Part shown: positions 53,193-53,295 of the stretch, piece after piece
Position numbering within the stretch: position 1 is the stretch's first letter
Layout of the letters: each line of letters begins with the position of its first letter
Source of the DNA: Verrucomicrobiota bacterium
Lineage (GTDB): Bacteria; Verrucomicrobiota; Verrucomicrobiia; Limisphaerales; SXTU01
Direction: 5' to 3'
Length of the DNA stretch: 53,295 nt
NCBI GenBank assembly: GCA_016871445.1
Contig: VHDH01000011.1
Location: 1-53,295 of the forward strand
The notes under the pieces: model-generated
The model's database searches: none
What the model was told of the DNA's origin: nothing
The model's input: the letters and a program-made list of their open reading frames with translations, nothing else
Made by a program: the position numbers and the translations under genes

Positions 53193-53295
53193 TTATTTCA
53201 CATCCACCACCGTCACGCGCACTTCCGCGCCGTTGCAGCGGATTTCAGGGACATACATCGCGTGACCGAGGACGGGCAGGGCGTGGAATGCACCG
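53193..53295 (-). CDS. C-terminal fragment of a probable alpha-2-macroglobulin family protein
   Basis: Only the last 33 codons are in the window; the TAA is at 53193-53195. The tail reads ALPVLGHAMYVPEIRCNGAEV and then RVTVVDVK. It resembles the end of bacterial alpha-2-macroglobulins, where a proline-rich turn and a (D/A)MYxPEIR block close the last beta domain. The identification rests on this short block and could be wrong. A bacterial alpha-2-macroglobulin is an exported protease trap. Confidence 0.45.
   Translation of the reverse strand, partial: GAFHALPVLGHAMYVPEIRCNGAEVRVTVVDVK

Noticed and set aside
1-53295. CRISPR array, insertion sequence, prophage or defence island
   Set aside because: No regularly spaced short repeats, no transposase or integrase, no phage structural or nuclease genes were found; the caspase-like protein has a signal peptide and no defence-type partner.

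Overview
The window reads as chromosomal DNA of a GC-rich, Gram-negative bacterium of the Planctomycetota-Verrucomicrobiota-Chlamydiota group, most likely a Verrucomicrobiota member of the Limisphaerales/Pedosphaera type. This is inferred from gene content: three Tat-type DUF1501 proteins, two DUF1549/DUF1553 'planctomycete cytochrome' proteins, a DUF1080 protein, a HAF-repeat protein, signal peptidase II and O-antigen-type surface glycan genes. Many genes start with GTG or TTG and lack a clear Shine-Dalgarno sequence. I see no insertion sequence, prophage or CRISPR array.

Layout. 1-2372: a halogenase-like flavoprotein cut by the left edge, then a GT4 glycosyltransferase. 2431-10944: a secreted 'PSD' block of an orphan DUF1501 protein, a secreted mutarotase-like protein, a 1397-residue DUF1549-LamG-DUF1553 protein and a second DUF1501 protein overlapping it by 11 bases. 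10990-14321 (minus): a large vWA/GATase-like membrane protein translationally coupled to a secreted caspase/legumain-like peptidase. 14642-19539: an esterase-like hydrolase, lspA, an FMN reductase, an O-antigen ligase-like protein and an SDR dehydrogenase. 19730-27718: an active/inactive M16 peptidase pair, a Sel1-repeat protein, gamma-glutamyltransferase, a cupin, a LOG-family nucleotide hydrolase and a DUF192 lipoprotein. 27767-31888 (minus): a second DUF1549/DUF1553-DUF1501 pair ending at the best intrinsic terminator of the window. 32203-34733: a methyltransferase-GT4-GT2 glycan operon. 34846-45411: aspS, a KDG-kinase-like sugar kinase, a CusF-Sco1 copper protein, a Tm-1-like protein, a feoA-feoA-feoB iron operon, a methyltransferase and a tagaturonate epimerase. 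45424-53295: a DUF1080 protein, a small muramidase-like protein, argS, a GYF_2-cNMP sensor, an unknown secreted protein, tRNA-Arg(ACG), a HAF-repeat protein, an alpha/alpha-toroid protein and the tail of a probable alpha-2-macroglobulin.

How it fits together. The content suggests a free-living polysaccharide degrader. The DUF1501/DUF1549/DUF1553, DUF1080, mutarotase-like, esterase, UxaE and KDG-kinase-like genes fit uptake and breakdown of complex or uronate-containing glycans. The glycosyltransferases, methyltransferases and O-antigen ligase build the cell surface. FeoAB and the CusF-Sco1 protein supply Fe(II) and copper. The least explained parts are the peptidase/vWA pair, the GYF_2-cNMP protein with its secreted neighbour, and the repeated DUF1501/PSD modules. 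No complete, clearly new system could be demonstrated from sequence alone.
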